A model generated the notes under the pieces. It was not told the DNA's origin and ran no database searches. It saw only the letters and a program-made list of their open reading frames with translations. DNA of 16,472 nucleotides from CAWHMN01 sp051001135 (GTDB lineage Bacteria > Acidobacteriota > Terriglobia > Terriglobales > Acidobacteriaceae). The translations under genes and the position numbers were made by a program. Below, piece by piece: positions 15,076-16,472 of the stretch (positions are counted from its first letter, which is position 1; the number at the start of each line of letters is the position of its first letter). The stretch is taken from the NCBI GenBank assembly GCA_051001135.1, contig JBPCNO010000034.1, forward strand, positions 1 through 16,472, written 5' to 3'.

Positions 15076-15905
15076 GCGCCTCGCCGGTAGACCACAACGC
15101 CCATGCCGCGAATGACCAGACCACGGCCTTTCTCACCGACTCGACCATCTGCATCGGCTGCAAGGCGTGCGAGGTCGCCTGCAAGGAATGGAACGGCATC
15201 GATGCCGACGGCTACGACTGGTCGGGCCTTTCCTACGACAACACCCTCGCGCTCGGCCACTCGACCTGGCGTCATGTGAAGTTCGTCGAAGACGGTCCGA
15301 TTGCGGGGGTGGGCGGGAATGCTGCGGCGCAGCCGACATGGGAGTTCTCCTCCGACGTCTGCAAGCACTGCGAGGTGGCCGGATGCCTGGAGGCATGCCC
15401 CACGGGAGCGCTGGTGCGGACTGAATTCGGCGGCGTATTTCTGCAGCCGGATATCTGCAACGGCTGCGGTTACTGTGTGGTCTCCTGTCCCTTTGGCGTG
15501 GTGCAGAAGAACGAGGACGACGGGCGCGCGTTCAAATGCACCTTCTGCGTGGACCGGCAAAAGGTGGGTCTCCAACCCGCATGCGCCAAGGCCTGTCCTA
15601 CGGAGTCGATTAAGTTCGGCAAATTGAGCGAGTTACAGGTAGAAGCTAAGGCGAGAGTTGAAGTCCTGCACGAACGCGGCATGGACGATGCTCAGGTCTA
15701 CAATCCGCTGGAGACGAGCGTCAAGGGTATCCACGCGTTTTTCATCATTCGCGGTGAGCCGGAGACCTACAACCTGCCGCCCCAGCCGGAGGTACCGACG
15801 ATCTATCTCAAGGATGGCTGGCGATCGTCGGTTCTCGACGGGCTCACATTGCTGGCCGGTGTAGCGCTCGCGTTCGGGATCGGCAGACGGAAGGTGCGCG
15901 CATGA
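15072..15905 (+). CDS. Formate dehydrogenase iron-sulfur subunit (FdnH-like)
   Basis: An electron-transfer subunit of 277 residues carrying four [4Fe-4S] clusters. All 16 cysteines are present in ferredoxin-like sets: C27/30/33/37, C97/100/105/109, C129/132/135/139 and C156/159/171/175. A single C-terminal hydrophobic helix at about 256-270 (LDGLTLLAGVALAFGIG) ends with RRKVRA and would anchor it in the membrane, as in FdnH. The ATG at 15072 overlaps the catalytic subunit's TGA and is preceded by AGGAGG at 15061-15066. Its own stop overlaps the next ATG. It should pass electrons from the catalytic subunit to the membrane subunit encoded next. Confidence 0.94.
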   Translation: MSASPVDHNAHAANDQTTAFLTDSTICIGCKACEVACKEWNGIDADGYDWSGLSYDNTLALGHSTWRHVKFVEDGPIAGVGGNAAAQPTWEFSSDVCKHCEVAGCLEACPTGALVRTEFGGVFLQPDICNGCGYCVVSCPFGVVQKNEDDGRAFKCTFCVDRQKVGLQPACAKACPTESIKFGKLSELQVEAKARVEVLHERGMDDAQVYNPLETSVKGIHAFFIIRGEPETYNLPPQPEVPTIYLKDGWRSSVLDGLTLLAGVALAFGIGRRKVRA

Positions 15906-16472
15906 GCGAACGCCCGTTAAGCATCGCTCAAGCCGCGCGCGAGGCCCGTCTAGTCGAGATTCGCAAAGAGGCAGAGGCCAAGGGTCGAGTTGAGGAGCGA
16001 GGCATCCGGCCGGCGGGCTCGCCGTTTCCACTCGCTTCGCCCCAGACCGGCTACTACAAAGTGCCCATGCTCAAAGAGCCGCAATGGTCCTGGGCTGTGC
16101 CGCTGTATTTCTTTGTCGGTGGCGCGTCCGGCTCGCTGGGCGTGATCGGATCGCTCGCCGACGTGATTGGGGACCATGACGAGCTTGCAGAGAAAGCGCG
16201 CTGGCTAGCGCTCGGTGGCGCCGGTTTGTCGAGCGTCCTGCTGATCTATGATCTGGGGCGCCCCGCGCGCTTCCTGAACATGCTGCGCATCTTCAAGCCG
16301 CAGAGTGCGATGTCAGTGGGCTCGTATGTGCTGTCCGCGTTCTCTACCTTCGCGGCCGCTTCGAGCTTCGCGGATCTGCTGCGCATGAAGTTTGGCGATG
16401 CATTGCCGGTGAAGCTCATCAGTGGCGCAGGGCGGGTAGGGTCGACGCTCTTCGGCATGCCCTTCCATAACT
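15902..16472 (+). CDS. NrfD-type membrane subunit of formate dehydrogenase (partial, 3' end outside window)
   Basis: The first 190 codons are visible and the frame is open to the window edge. A charged N-terminal tail of about 60 residues (MSERPLSIAQAAREAR onward) precedes hydrophobic helices at roughly 64-90, 101-117 and 137-158. The segments WAVPLYFFVGGASGSLG (64-80) and YDLGRPARFLNMLRIFKPQS (116-135) are typical of NrfD/PsrC-like polytopic subunits that exchange electrons with quinones without haem. The ATG at 15902 overlaps the upstream stop as ATGA. It takes the place held by the cytochrome-b subunit FdnI in E. coli formate dehydrogenase-N. The quinone-linked role is inference from the family and the operon. 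Confidence 0.9.
   Translation, partial: MSERPLSIAQAAREARLVEIRKEAEAKGRVEERGIRPAGSPFPLASPQTGYYKVPMLKEPQWSWAVPLYFFVGGASGSLGVIGSLADVIGDHDELAEKARWLALGGAGLSSVLLIYDLGRPARFLNMLRIFKPQSAMSVGSYVLSAFSTFAAASSFADLLRMKFGDALPVKLISGAGRVGSTLFGMPFHN

Overview
This window looks like chromosomal DNA from a high-GC bacterium, most likely an acidobacterium of the Terriglobia type. That placement is inference. It rests on a tandem pair of DUF507 proteins, a secreted M61 glycyl-aminopeptidase-like enzyme, and dispersed intergenic repeats with the core GTCATCCCGAGC. Gene density is high and several neighbours overlap by ATGA or GTGA.

The left part (1-6541) is mostly housekeeping. It holds thymidylate kinase (tmk, minus strand), a divergent secreted M61 peptidase with a PDZ domain, and a small secreted helical protein. 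A minus-strand pair follows: an unrecognised 156-residue protein whose stop overlaps the start of recJ. Divergent from that pair are two overlapping DUF507 genes.

The middle (6542-7145) is an RNA-gene and repeat region. It contains a dispersed repeat and a tRNA-Glu(CTC). A large imperfect palindrome carrying 17-nt tandem repeats and a T10 tract comes next, and then selC, the UCA-anticodon selenocysteine tRNA, on the minus strand.

The right part (7146-16472) is the highlight. selD, selA and selB are tightly packed. A 239-bp gap separates them from a formate dehydrogenase operon whose catalytic gene is interrupted by an in-frame UGA at 12448-12450. Directly after that UGA is a bacterial SECIS hairpin with the GGUCU apical loop. 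The UGA is therefore read as selenocysteine 187, and the gene runs through to 15075. It is followed, with ATGA overlaps, by a four-cluster iron-sulfur subunit and an NrfD-type membrane subunit cut by the window end.

Together the right part is a compact, apparently self-sufficient selenocysteine cassette. SelD makes selenophosphate, SelA converts Ser-tRNA(Sec) to Sec-tRNA(Sec), and SelB delivers it at the SECIS, all next to a visible client selenoprotein. The formate dehydrogenase lacks a Tat signal and uses NrfD rather than a cytochrome-b FdnI subunit. This suggests a cytoplasm-facing quinone-linked enzyme and raises a topology question.
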